A stretch of 19,613 bases of DNA from JAFARZ01 sp035651595. Lineage in GTDB: Bacteria > Actinomycetota > Actinomycetes > Streptosporangiales > Streptosporangiaceae. Positions 1 through 8,200 of the stretch are shown one piece after another (the first letter of the stretch is position 1; the number at the start of each line of letters is the position of its first letter). The notes below the pieces were generated by a model, which made no database searches, had not been told where the DNA came from, and saw only the letters and a list, made by a program, of their open reading frames with translations. The stretch is from the NCBI GenBank assembly GCA_035651595.1, contig DASRFJ010000259.1, positions 1 to 19,613 of the forward strand, in the 5' to 3' direction. A program made the translations under genes and the position numbers.

Positions 1-185
1 AGGCCATCATCAGTGAGCTCACCGAGGCCGCCGCGGGTCACAAGAAGATCATCCTGTACGCCGCGCCGGGCAAGGAGGGCTTCTACGCCAGCCTCGGCTT
101 CCTGCCCATGAACACGGCGATGGGCATCTGGCAGGATCAGGGGCGCGCGATCGAGGTAGGCCTGCTCCGCCGGGCGGGTAACTGA
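1..185 (+). CDS. GNAT family N-acetyltransferase, C-terminal fragment
   Basis: This is the last 60 or so codons of a gene that begins before the window, read in the frame starting at base 3 and ending at TGA 183-185. The visible protein contains IILYAAPGKEGFYASLGF, which matches the C-terminal beta-strand/helix of GNAT acetyltransferases: a beta strand, then a G-x-x-x-F-Y-x-x-L-G-F turn that closes the acetyl-CoA fold. The family transfers an acetyl group from acetyl-CoA to an amine on a small molecule or protein. The acetyl-CoA pyrophosphate loop lies upstream and is not seen, so the substrate cannot be guessed. The gene is convergent with the next one, and the gap between them holds a structured repeat. 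Confidence 0.75.
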   Translation, partial: AIISELTEAAAGHKKIILYAAPGKEGFYASLGFLPMNTAMGIWQDQGRAIEVGLLRRAGN

Positions 186-212
186 AGCAGCTGAGGCATC
201 CGGAAATGATTG

Positions 213-249
213 CGGACATTCACCCCAGTTCGGATCCTGCTGGCGAATT
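213..249 (+). repeat. Dispersed repeat module C, copy 1
   Basis: A stretch of about 37 bases starting cggaca and ending near cctgctggcgaatt matches 16355-16391 in the same orientation at roughly 29 of 37 positions by hand alignment. It lies directly after the GNAT stop and just before the larger repeat module A. It has no coding potential I can support. Confidence 0.6.
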
Positions 250-257
250 GCGCGCGC

Positions 258-464
258 ATGGCCGTGCCGGCCGCCGGCGGGCCGCCGGGCCTGGCCGCGT
301 GCGCGCAGCCTGTGCCTGGAGTGCACTGTGCGACTACCGGGATAGGAGCGCACCGGCAGTCCCGTAACAACGTGGACGATAGCCCCTTTGTGGTAACGGG
401 ACCCTCGTAAACAACGGTCGCGTTACCACAAAGGGGCAATCCGCCACGCTATCTAGGCCCATCG
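258..464 (+). repeat. Dispersed structured repeat, module A copy 1
   Basis: These about 207 bases match the reverse complement of 16449-16647 at roughly 80-85% identity by hand, over nearly the whole length. Strongly conserved blocks include ggccgcgtgcgcg, cctgtgcctggagtgca, tgtgcgactaccgg, gcaccggca, caacgtggacg, gaccctcgt, taccacaaagggg and ccacgctatc. The right half folds into a long hairpin (382-437) enclosed by a basal stem CGTGG (371-375) / CCACG (444-448), which is kept in both copies. There are no terminal inverted repeats, no transposase and no convincing reading frame. Both copies lie between convergent genes, so the element may be a 3' end or terminator-like repeat, a MITE-like relic or a small RNA. 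Its function is unknown. Confidence 0.8.
382..437. terminator. Perfect 17-bp hairpin in the GNAT / MDMPI convergent gap
   Basis: The arm gcccctttgtggtaacg (382-398) pairs perfectly with 421-437 across a 22-base loop (399-420). There is no clear T-tract after it, as is usual in actinobacteria. It lies downstream of both convergent genes, so it could stop transcripts from either side. It is also the core of repeat module A, so termination is only one possible role. Confidence 0.6.
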
Positions 465-507
465 CCGCCCGCGAGTGTGCGTCCCGTGCGTGCCTGGGCT
501 TGGGGCG

Positions 508-1134
508 TTAGGCGCGGGCGCGGAGGGTGGCTACGCCTTCGCCGGTGAGGCCTTCTAGGGCTTGCTTGCGCCCGGTCATGGCCATGACCAGGGCCAGGAT
601 GGGGCCGGACACTTCCGGGCCGGCACCGTGCTGCCAGTCGGCGTCGGTCGCGCGCAGGTGGACGCCGGAGCTGCGCCGTTTCGCGCCGATGAGCATGTTC
701 GAGGCCTTGTAGAAGTCGGCAAGCCGGATCAGCGCACCGACTGGATACTCGTGCGTGATCCCGAGCGCGCCGCGGATGTCTTCGGCATGAATGATCGTCT
801 CGCCGAGCATGGTGTCCGCGGGTCCCGGCGGGTGCTTGACCGAATCCTGGATCCCTTCGAAGCCGTCCAAGGTGTCGGAGGGCGAGTTCCCCCGTTCGGC
901 GGCGACGCCCGCCTGCTGGAGGCGGTCGAAGCTGAATCCCTGGGCCGCCAGCTTCGCGAAGAAGCCAGGCGGGGTCATCTTGCCGGCCGCGGTCATGTGT
1001 GCCAGCACGTCACGCACCGTCCACTGGCTGCACAGCGATGTGGCCGCCCACTGATCCGGCCCGATCGATCGCAGGTCGGCGGCCAGGGCCTTCCGCTCGG
1101 CATGCACCGTCGGCCAGATTTCTGCTTTCTCCAT
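508..1134 (-). CDS. Maleylpyruvate isomerase/DinB-fold mycothiol-dependent family protein
   Basis: This 208-residue protein belongs to the MDMPI/DinB superfamily, four-helix metal proteins that in actinobacteria use mycothiol as cofactor. The N-terminal half carries the family sequence W-T-V-R-D-V-L-A-H-M, giving metal ligand His46, and GETIIHAEDIRGAL supplies Glu112 and His116. The E-x3-H spacing equals that of the second and third ligands of characterised maleylpyruvate isomerase. The C-terminal part is the smaller sterol-carrier-like region (CSQW near the start and MTGRKQALEGL near the end are typical). The start is ATG 1134 with a strong ribosome site (ggggaggga) a few bases upstream. It is transcribed divergently from an ArsR-SRPBCC regulator across 70 bases, so that regulator may control it. 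Family members are often annotated by fold only; isomerase activity on maleylpyruvate is not established here. Confidence 0.85.
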   Translation of the reverse strand: MEKAEIWPTVHAERKALAADLRSIGPDQWAATSLCSQWTVRDVLAHMTAAGKMTPPGFFAKLAAQGFSFDRLQQAGVAAERGNSPSDTLDGFEGIQDSVKHPPGPADTMLGETIIHAEDIRGALGITHEYPVGALIRLADFYKASNMLIGAKRRSSGVHLRATDADWQHGAGPEVSGPILALVMAMTGRKQALEGLTGEGVATLRARA

Positions 1135-1180
1135 CGGTCCCTCCCCAATTGCCCGGACGCGGCCAGCGGTCGGCGCGTTA

Positions 1181-1212
1181 TTCGGTACACGCTAAATTAG
1201 TCCTGTGCCGAA
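1181..1212. promoter_or_regulatory. Palindromic operator and promoter between divergent genes
   Basis: TTCGGTACA (1181-1189) and TGTGCCGAA (1204-1212) form an inverted repeat with 8 of 9 pairs and 14 bases between. The middle holds CTAAATTAG (1192-1200), itself a perfect palindrome. TAAATT (1193-1198) can serve as a -10 box for the rightward gene, placing its transcription start at about the GTG 1205, a leaderless arrangement. The site covers that start, so a bound repressor would block the ArsR-type gene and probably the divergent MDMPI gene. Autoregulation by the adjacent regulator is inferred. Confidence 0.6.
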
Positions 1213-2002
1213 ATACGTGCAATCTCCCGGAGGTAAGCAGAACCGGGACATTCAGCAGGTGCTGACGGCGCTGTCCTCCCCGATTCGGCGGGAGATCCTG
1301 AGCATGATCTGGGACCAGGATCTGGCGGCCGGCGAGATCGCGGCCGCCTTCTCCGTGACCAAGCCGACGATCTCCCAGCACCTCGCCGTGCTGCGCGAGG
1401 CCGGCCTGGCCACGAGCACCGCGGTGGGTACGTCACGGCGCTACCGCGCCCGCCAGGATGCGCTGCTCGGCCTGCGCGCCGCGGTCAGCAGCCCCGGGAA
1501 ATGGAGCAACGCCGATGACATGCCGGAGCGAGTGCTGTCGCACACCACGACCAAACTCGCCGTGATCGCGAGCACCGACGTGGCGACCGACCAGGCCACC
1601 ACGTTCACCGCCTTCACCGATCCGGCGATCTACTCGCGCTGGCTAGGCGTCCCGGTCAGCATCCACGACGGACGGTTCGGGTGCACGATGGAGTGGGGAA
1701 CGGTCGTGCGCGGCCGGTACGAACTCGTCTGCTCGCCCGAGCTCATCGTCATGAGCTGGGATTTCGAGGACGAGAACGTCCCGGTCCCCGGTGGTGAGAT
1801 GACCGGCTACCTGCGAATCACGCCGCTAGCCCAAGGTGCCCATGTCGAGGTCCACCAGATCGTGGATACCCCCGCCCAGGCGGACTTCATGCGCGGTGCG
1901 TGGGCAATGGTCTTCGGTCGCCTCAAGGCCGGCGTCGTCCAGGCCAGCGACCCGCAGGCGAGCATGCCGCCACGCCCGCCGCGCCGCAAGCGGGCAACCT
2001 GA
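1205..2002 (+). CDS. ArsR-family HTH fused to SRPBCC (AHSA1-like) domain regulator
   Basis: This 265-residue protein has two parts. Residues about 15-90 are an ArsR-type winged helix: ALSSPIRREILSMI is the first helix pair and TKPTISQHLAVLREAGL the recognition helix. No metal-binding cysteine motif is visible, so it is not a metal sensor of the CxC type. Residues about 112-250 resemble an SRPBCC/AHSA1 domain, with TTFTAFTDPAIYSRWLG at its start and E-V-H-Q-I-V-D near its end, a fold that encloses hydrophobic ligands. A short basic tail follows. The start is GTG 1205 inside a palindromic operator, with no Shine-Dalgarno sequence, suggesting leaderless translation and self-control. The SRPBCC part probably senses a small ligand. 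It is convergent with the GH2 gene, five bases apart. Confidence 0.85.
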   Translation: MPKYVQSPGGKQNRDIQQVLTALSSPIRREILSMIWDQDLAAGEIAAAFSVTKPTISQHLAVLREAGLATSTAVGTSRRYRARQDALLGLRAAVSSPGKWSNADDMPERVLSHTTTKLAVIASTDVATDQATTFTAFTDPAIYSRWLGVPVSIHDGRFGCTMEWGTVVRGRYELVCSPELIVMSWDFEDENVPVPGGEMTGYLRITPLAQGAHVEVHQIVDTPAQADFMRGAWAMVFGRLKAGVVQASDPQASMPPRPPRRKRAT

Positions 2003-2022
2003 TCCGGTCAGGCAGTTGCCCG
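1991..2022. terminator. Bidirectional hairpin spanning two convergent stop codons
   Basis: CGGGCAAC (1991-1998) pairs perfectly with GTTGCCCG (2015-2022), and CTGA (1999-2002) pairs with TCAG (2008-2011), leaving a three-base bulge (2012-2014) and a five-base loop. The TGA of the regulator (2000-2002) and the TCA that is the GH2 stop (2008-2010) pair with each other. The structure works in either direction and is placed as a shared terminator for both genes. Confidence 0.65.
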
Positions 2023-4473
2023 GACCTGGACAGCGGCCTGGCCGAGCACCGGATGCTCCGCGGCGATGGCGATCACGCCGGGCTGCCCGGGGAGCGACCG
2101 GACCCAGACCGCACCGAGGCCGCCGTAGGCGCCGAACTCGAACGGGTTGTCGCCGAGCAGCGTGCCCGGACCGGCCAGTGCGAGCGTCACCTCACCGGTT
2201 AGGTAACGGCGCTGGTTGCCGTAGGCGTCCACGGCGCGGAAGACGACGCGCGTCGCGTCCGACCCATCCGCGGCGATCGCCTCGTCATCCGCGGCGATGG
2301 CGAGACGATCGAAGGCCGGGTCGGCCGACATCCGCAGTTCGGCCACCGCCCGGCCGCCGGCGTAGCCCGCGATGACGAGGTCACCGGAGGCGGGCGGCAT
2401 CGTGACGAAGAACGGCGGATACGGCAGGTTCCGGTAGCGCGGCGCATCGCTGGGCAGCGCCGTCATCGAGGGCCCGCCCTCGACCGCGATCTCGAGCCGC
2501 TCGCAGTTGCTCGCGATCATCGCGTCGCCCAGCACGGCGCCGCTCGCGCCGCTCGCGCCGCCCGCCGCGCTCGAACCGCCCGGCCCCCAGAAGAACACCG
2601 GGATGATCACCGGCCGGACCTTCGGATCGACTTGGGCCTGGTAGATGGCCGCGCCAGGCTTCGGGACGCGGAATCCGTCGGCGACCCCGGCCCACTTGAC
2701 CGAATACGGGCGGCCGAGCAGCGAGTGGTAGTCGAAACCGGCCCAGCCCAGCAAGCCGGCGTAGGCGGTGCTCTCCCCGGCCGCGCTGTGCGCCTGGGCG
2801 TGCAGATCGGCCTGCCTGGCCAGCATCTCCGGCGGATCGGTCCAGGCGAAATGCGGCGGCCTGGTCTCCATCACGCCGACGGATTCGGTGATCAGATAGG
2901 GAACACCAGGGACCGGCGGCGCCAGCCGGGCCGCACCTTGCCGGGTGACGGAATAGTCGTTGAACGCGAACACATCCTCGGCCCATTCAACGGGATTGTG
3001 CACATGCATCGCCCCGGCACTCGGCCGGGACGGGTCGAGTGCCCTGGCGGCCTCCCGGGTGGCGGCCCACAGCGCCGGATAGCCGCGGGTCTCGTTCAGC
3101 CGCGTGCCCCAGATGATCACCGACGGGTGGCTGCGGTCCCGGGTCACCATGTCCCGGACGTTCTCGACGACCAGGTCCTGCCACGCTACGTCGGGGCTGA
3201 CGTGGCCCCAGCCTGGCGCCTCCTCCCACACCATCAGGCCCAGCTCGTCGCATGCGTCAAGGAAGTGCGGTGACTGCGGATAGTGCGAGCAGCGCACCAT
3301 GTTGCAGTTCAGTTCGTTCCGGAGTATCTCGGCGTCCCGCCGCTGTACCCGGGCCGGCATCGCCATGCCCGCATACGGGAACATCTGGTGCCGGTCCAGG
3401 CCGAACAGCTGGAGGCGCTGCCCATTGAGGTAGAAGCCATCCGGCCGGAAGGCGGCGTCACGGAACCCGATCCGCCGCGTCGCCTCGTGCGCGCCGGCGC
3501 CGGGCACGGTGAGCCGGGCCCGCACCGTGTACAGGGCCGGGCTGTCCGGCGACCACAGCCGCGCCGGCCCGAATCCGGTCAGGCTCAGCGACGCGCTGCT
3601 CAGGCCAGACCCGGAGATATCCAGCGGCAGGATCTGCGACGCGATCGGGCGAGCCTCGCCGTCGAGCAGTTCGGCGAGGAGCGTCGCGCGCCCCGTGACC
3701 GGTCGTGCGGTGTCGATCGTGCATCGCACGTCCACCCGGGGCCGCGCCGTCAGCACGTCGGCAGGTGTCGCGGACAGATCGGAGATGAACGCCCGCGGCA
3801 CGACCAGTACGCTGACGTCGCGATAGATGCCGGCCGGCTGCATGAAGTCGATGCTGGCCGGATCGCTCCCCGCGGGTACCGGCGGTACCGCGATGCACCG
3901 CGCGTCCACGACGACCGCCAGCACGTTCTCGCCCGGGCGCAGCGCATCCGTAAGCTCGGCCGAAAACGGCAGGTAGCCACCCCGGTGGCTGGCCATCACC
4001 TGGTCGTTGCAGACCACGGTCGCGTTGACCATGACGCCGTCGAAGCGGGCGAAAACCCGCTGGCCACGCAGCGCCGAGACCAGCGACGAGACGTCGAAGT
4101 GACGCCGGTAGATCCACACGTCCTGCCAGGCCGCCGGGTCCCAGTCACGCCAGGAAAGGGGTGTGTGCGCGGCCGTATGCGGCACGGTGACCGGCGTAAA
4201 CGCGCTGTCGTCGAAGTCCGCCAGCTCGGCGCGCGGCTGGTACGCGCCGCCGAACAGCCAGCCCGCGTTGAACGAGAGCCCGGGCTTGTTCGCCGCGCGC
4301 TCCGGCTCGGCGCAGCCGGCGATCAGCGGCAACGCCGCGCCGGCCAAGCCAGCACGCAGCAGCGCCCGCCGTGCTACCCGCCCGTGCCCGTCCGCGGGAG
4401 TCTCCTTTGCCCCGTATTCCGCCCGTTTGCAGCATGCCCCGGACGGATCTTGATCACTCGCGTGAACCATCAC
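2008..4473 (-). CDS. Glycoside hydrolase family 2 protein (Tat/lipoprotein signal)
   Basis: This 821-residue exported glycosidase is of the beta-galactosidase/beta-glucuronidase family, which hydrolyses beta-glycosides with retention. After a long N-region, ARRALLRAG (about residues 34-42) gives a twin-arginine signal, and LIAGC places a lipobox cysteine at 54, so it is probably a surface lipoprotein. Residues about 67-227 are the sugar-binding jelly roll (FNAGW, GIYRDVSVLVVP), about 228-338 an immunoglobulin-like domain, and about 339-625 the TIM barrel. The barrel carries NMVRCSHYPQS, acid/base Glu461 in IIWGTRLNE and probable nucleophile Glu530 in PYLITESVGV. The C-terminal part (from about 640) resembles DUF4982/invasin-like beta domains, with VVFRAVDAYGNQR. 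The first codon is GTG 4473 followed at once by ATG 4470; no Shine-Dalgarno sequence precedes either. Substrate is not predictable; beta-galactoside or beta-glucuronide are both possible. Confidence 0.9.
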   Translation of the reverse strand: MMVHASDQDPSGACCKRAEYGAKETPADGHGRVARRALLRAGLAGAALPLIAGCAEPERAANKPGLSFNAGWLFGGAYQPRAELADFDDSAFTPVTVPHTAAHTPLSWRDWDPAAWQDVWIYRRHFDVSSLVSALRGQRVFARFDGVMVNATVVCNDQVMASHRGGYLPFSAELTDALRPGENVLAVVVDARCIAVPPVPAGSDPASIDFMQPAGIYRDVSVLVVPRAFISDLSATPADVLTARPRVDVRCTIDTARPVTGRATLLAELLDGEARPIASQILPLDISGSGLSSASLSLTGFGPARLWSPDSPALYTVRARLTVPGAGAHEATRRIGFRDAAFRPDGFYLNGQRLQLFGLDRHQMFPYAGMAMPARVQRRDAEILRNELNCNMVRCSHYPQSPHFLDACDELGLMVWEEAPGWGHVSPDVAWQDLVVENVRDMVTRDRSHPSVIIWGTRLNETRGYPALWAATREAARALDPSRPSAGAMHVHNPVEWAEDVFAFNDYSVTRQGAARLAPPVPGVPYLITESVGVMETRPPHFAWTDPPEMLARQADLHAQAHSAAGESTAYAGLLGWAGFDYHSLLGRPYSVKWAGVADGFRVPKPGAAIYQAQVDPKVRPVIIPVFFWGPGGSSAAGGASGASGAVLGDAMIASNCERLEIAVEGGPSMTALPSDAPRYRNLPYPPFFVTMPPASGDLVIAGYAGGRAVAELRMSADPAFDRLAIAADDEAIAADGSDATRVVFRAVDAYGNQRRYLTGEVTLALAGPGTLLGDNPFEFGAYGGLGAVWVRSLPGQPGVIAIAAEHPVLGQAAVQVRATA

Positions 4474-4474
4474 A

Positions 4475-4506
4475 TGGTAAGAGCCACCGGCACACCACGC
4501 TTACCA
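4475..4506. promoter_or_regulatory. Inverted repeat in the GH2 / membrane-protein divergent promoter
   Basis: TGGTAAG (4475-4481) and CTTACCA (4500-4506) are perfect 7-bp arms separated by 18 bases, next to the GH2 start codon. Placement fits an operator for an unidentified regulator of GH2. No good -10/-35 pair could be assigned with confidence. Confidence 0.4.
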
Positions 4507-4546
4507 CCGAGCTGAACCGATCGGCCGCGCCGCGCAATAGTGATGC

Positions 4547-5134
4547 ATGACCACGTGGCACTTGGCCAGGTTGCACCTGGTGAGCCGCCGGGCGCCGGCC
4601 GCGCTGATCGCGCTCGCCGTGTGCGCCGCCGTGCTGTGGCCCGCGTTGCGCTGGCGCTGGGGGGCCAGCGCCGCGGTCGGCCAGCGTCAGCTGGCGCTGC
4701 TGATCGAGGCCGGCGCGGCCGCCGCGATCGCGGTGACCACGTACAACCCGTTTGGCGAGGCGGAACGCGCGGTCGGCCGGCGGCTGCCCTGGCTCCGGCT
4801 CGGGACGGCGCTGGCGCTGACCGCCGCGGCCGCGGCGCTGCTGGCCATCGCCGCCACCGGCGGGCAGCTGCCCGGCGGAGCCACGCAGCTGGTGCGCGAC
4901 CTGGCCGGAGCGACCGGCCTCGGGCTGATCTGCGCGACGGTGCTCGGCGGGCTGCTCGCCTGGGTCGGCCCGGTCGCGTACACGCTGGTGGCGGAGTTCG
5001 CGCTGACCGGCGCGTGGACATCGCCGTGGCTGTGGCCGGCCCGCCCGCCGCACGACCGCGGTGCCGCGATATGCGCTGGCCTGGTGTTCGCGGCCGGCCT
5101 GGCGCTGATGACACTTCGCGGTGCGAAGGACTAA
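4547..5134 (+). CDS. Small integral membrane protein of unknown function
   Basis: This 195-residue, alanine- and leucine-rich protein has about five hydrophobic stretches, at residues 16-34, 45-63, 83-103, 119-150 (long enough for two short spans) and 172-190. Arginine-rich ends and loops suggest a multi-span inner membrane protein. No catalytic motif or transport signature is visible and I do not recognise the family with certainty. It vaguely resembles membrane subunits encoded beside actinobacterial ABC-2 type transporters, but no ATPase gene is adjacent. ATG 4547 is the only plausible start; no ribosome-binding site is apparent, so translation may be leaderless. It is divergent from the GH2 gene across 73 bases. 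The GH15 gene follows after 112 bases in the same direction. Confidence 0.7.
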   Translation: MTTWHLARLHLVSRRAPAALIALAVCAAVLWPALRWRWGASAAVGQRQLALLIEAGAAAAIAVTTYNPFGEAERAVGRRLPWLRLGTALALTAAAAALLAIAATGGQLPGGATQLVRDLAGATGLGLICATVLGGLLAWVGPVAYTLVAEFALTGAWTSPWLWPARPPHDRGAAICAGLVFAAGLALMTLRGAKD

Positions 5135-5169
5135 CTGACCGAACGACCAATAGCGTTTCTGCCCGTCTG

Positions 5170-5185
5170 GCTCGTTGACACGAGC
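5170..5185. promoter_or_regulatory. Palindrome around a TTGACA box upstream of the GH15 gene
   Basis: GCTCG (5170-5174) and CGAGC (5181-5185) flank TTGACA (5175-5180), an exact -35 consensus. No good -10 box lies 16-18 bases further on (gaggct at 5198-5203 is poor). It could be an operator over a weak promoter for the GH15 gene or a weak terminator hairpin for the membrane-protein gene before it. Confidence 0.3.
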
Positions 5186-5246
5186 AGGCAGGCGGGGGAG
5201 GCTGGGCGGTGCTTCTGCCTAGGCATGTTCCCGGTTGGAGGTTGCG

Positions 5247-8200
5247 GTGCTGGTACGCGGGCGTGGCTTTACGGTTCTGGTCACGGCGATGGCCGTTGTC
5301 GCGGCAGGCCTAGCGGCCGCCCCCGCCGCGGCGGTAGCGGGGACAGCAGGGACAGCAGGGACAGCAGGGACAGCCGGGACCGCCGCGGCGGCTCCGGGCG
5401 GTCCGGGTGCCGCGTCGTACTTCGACCTGGCGCGGAAGGACTGCGTGGGCACGGCGGCCGGCCCCGGATCCAAGGTGTGGTACACCGTGGCGGGCGGGGC
5501 GCTGTCCGACGTGTACGAGCCGACGATCGACAACACCGACGTCAGCACGCTGCAGTACGTCGTGACCGACGGTGCCACGTTCACCGACCTGCAGACCCGC
5601 GACATGACGTACACGGTGGCCGCCGACCCGTCCGGCATGGCGTGCACGGTGACCGCCACCGACGCCGCGCACGGCTTCCGCCTCGTCACCACCTACCTCA
5701 CCGACCCGGCACGAGACACGGTGCTGATGCAGACCACGCTCAACGCCGTGCCCGGATCCGGGACTAACGTGTCGCGACTGCATCTGTACGCGCGGCTCGA
5801 CGCGCATGTCAACGGAAACGGCGGCGGCGGAAGCCAGAACGCTGGCGCCAATTCCGGGGTGGTGGACACGTCGGCCGGCTCGGCGGTCCCGGTGATCTTC
5901 AGCACGAACACCGTCACGAACGCCGTCAACCGGAGCTACGCGGTGCCCACGTACATGGCGCTGGCGGCGAGCACGCCCGTCCAGACGGCGAGCGTCGGGT
6001 ACGCGGGCACCGCCAGCGACGGCCTCACCGAGCTTGACGCCTCCCACGCGCTGAGCCCCGCGTACGACTCGGCGCCCGATGGTCACATCGTGGCCACCGA
6101 GGAGGTGACCCCGGCGCACGGCAACTCGGTGACGCTCGCGCTGGGATTCGGCCGCACGCAGGCACAGTCCCGTTCCGTCGCCGAAGGCTCGCTGAGCCAT
6201 CCGTTCGGCCAGATCTCGGCGAACTACCGCGCGGGCTGGGCCGCGTACGACGCGGGTCTGCGCCCGCCGGCAGCCATGGCCGGTAGCTACTGGCTGTCCG
6301 CGAACGTGCTGAAGGCGAGCGAGGACAAGACGTTCCCAGGCGCGATCGTGGCGTCCCTGGCCAGCCCGTGGGGTCAGTCGGTGCCGGCCGGGGTGCTCGC
6401 CGGCGGTGCGCCGTCCTACTTCGGCTCCTACCGCGAGGTGTTCGCCCGCGACCTGTACGAGGCCTTCACCGGATTGCTGGCCGACGGCGATATCGCCAGC
6501 GCCAAGGCGGCCACCCTGTTCCTGTTCGACCGTCAGCAGCTGCCGACCGGGGCGATGCCGCGCAACTCGCTGCTGAACGGCGAGCCCGCTCCGGACACCG
6601 GCGGCCTCCAGCTGGACGAGGTCGGCTACCCGATCCTGATGGCGTACCTGACCGGGCTCGGCGGTGACGCCGCGCTCTGGCAGAACCACATCCGGCCCGC
6701 CGCGGACTTCCTTGTCGCCAACGGACCCTCGGACGGCGTCGAGCGGTGGGAAGAGCAGAACGGCTACTCGCCGTCCACGATCGCGGCGGAGATCGCCGGA
6801 CTGACCGCCGCCGCGGCCATCGCCGCCAGTCACGGTGACACCGCGCGGGCGCGGCTGTACCAGGCCACCGCCGACGACTTCCAGCGCAGCATCAAGTCCT
6901 GGACGGTGACGACCAGCGGCCCGTACGCCCCGCGCTACTTCATCAGGTTGTCCAAGACCAGCGACCCGAACGCGGCCATCAGCTACAGCCTCGGCAACGG
7001 CGGGCCCACCGCGGATCAGCGGGCAATCGTCGACGGCGGATTCCAGGAACTGGTGCGGCTGGGCGAACTGCCGGCCAGCGACCCCGACGTGCGGGCATCC
7101 CTGGCGGTGCTCGACAAGCAGATCTCGGTGTCCACACCCAGCGGAACCGGCTACTACCGCTACGGCACCTCCGCCGCCCAGGGCAGCGCCGACGGGTACG
7201 GGGACTGCTACCAGCCGAGCCAGACCTCGTGCCAGACCGTGGGTGCCCCGTGGCCGCCGACCGACACCGGCACCGGGCACCTGTGGCCGAACCTGTCCGG
7301 CGAGCGCGCCGAGTCCGACCTCGCCGCTGGGGACACCCGCGCCGCGGCGCCGCTGCTCAAGGCGATGCTCAGCTTCTCGTCCGGCGTCGGGCTGGTGCCC
7401 GAGCAGGCGTGGGAAGACCCGGACCTGCCCGCCTCGCCGTACGGCAGCGACCCGGCGACCGCGTCCATCGGGTTCACCGACGGCAAGGCGGCCGGGTCCG
7501 CGTCGCCGCTGACCTGGGCGCAGGCGCAGGAGCTGCGGCTGATCCTCTCGCTGGGCACCGGGCGCAACGTCGACACCCCCGCGGTCACGACCGCGCGCTA
7601 CGTCACCCACGGAGCCCCGGCCGCGCTGCCGGTACGCATCACCGCGCCGGCGTCGGGCAGCACGCTGGCCGTCGCGTCCACCACCGTGACCGGCACGACC
7701 GCGCCCGGCGCAGCGGTGAGCGTCGCGTCCGCCGACACCACGACCGGCGCGCCGGCCACGGTGACAACGACGACCGCCGCCGCGGACGGGTCGTTCTCCG
7801 CGACCGTCGCGGTCAGCTTCGGCAGCAACGTGATCACGGTCTCCGCCACCGCGAACGGCGGGCGGAGCACCGGATATGGCCAGGTCACCGTCACGAACGA
7901 GGGCGGCGGCAGCACGGTGCTCGATGTCACCGACCAGTCCGGCGACGACAACGGGCCCGGCACCTACCAGTACCCGACCTCCAGTAACTTCGTCGCCGGA
8001 TCGTTCGACCTGACCCGGTTCCAGGTGCTCAGCGACGGCACCTTCGCCTACCTGCGGGCGACGCTCCGCACCCTGGTCCCGACCTTCGGCGTGATCGACG
8101 GCGCGCAGCTGCTCGACGTGTACGTGCACGTGCCGGACGCCACTTCCACCTCGACCGCGGCCGCCTTCGCCTCCCGCAACTACACGATCTCGCCGTCGGC

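Noticed and set aside
213..437. CRISPR-like array in the left gap
   Set aside because: Only one palindromic unit exists and there is no regular repeat-spacer pattern or cas gene.
2520..2560. Short GC-rich tandem (gcgccgctc-like) in the GH2 gene
   Set aside because: Three degenerate in-frame units coding a Gly/Ala/Ser linker, ordinary in GC-rich genes.
3283..4515. 410-codon plus-strand frame opposite the GH2 gene
   Set aside because: Low-complexity Arg/Pro-rich product; GH2 catalytic motifs lie on the other strand.
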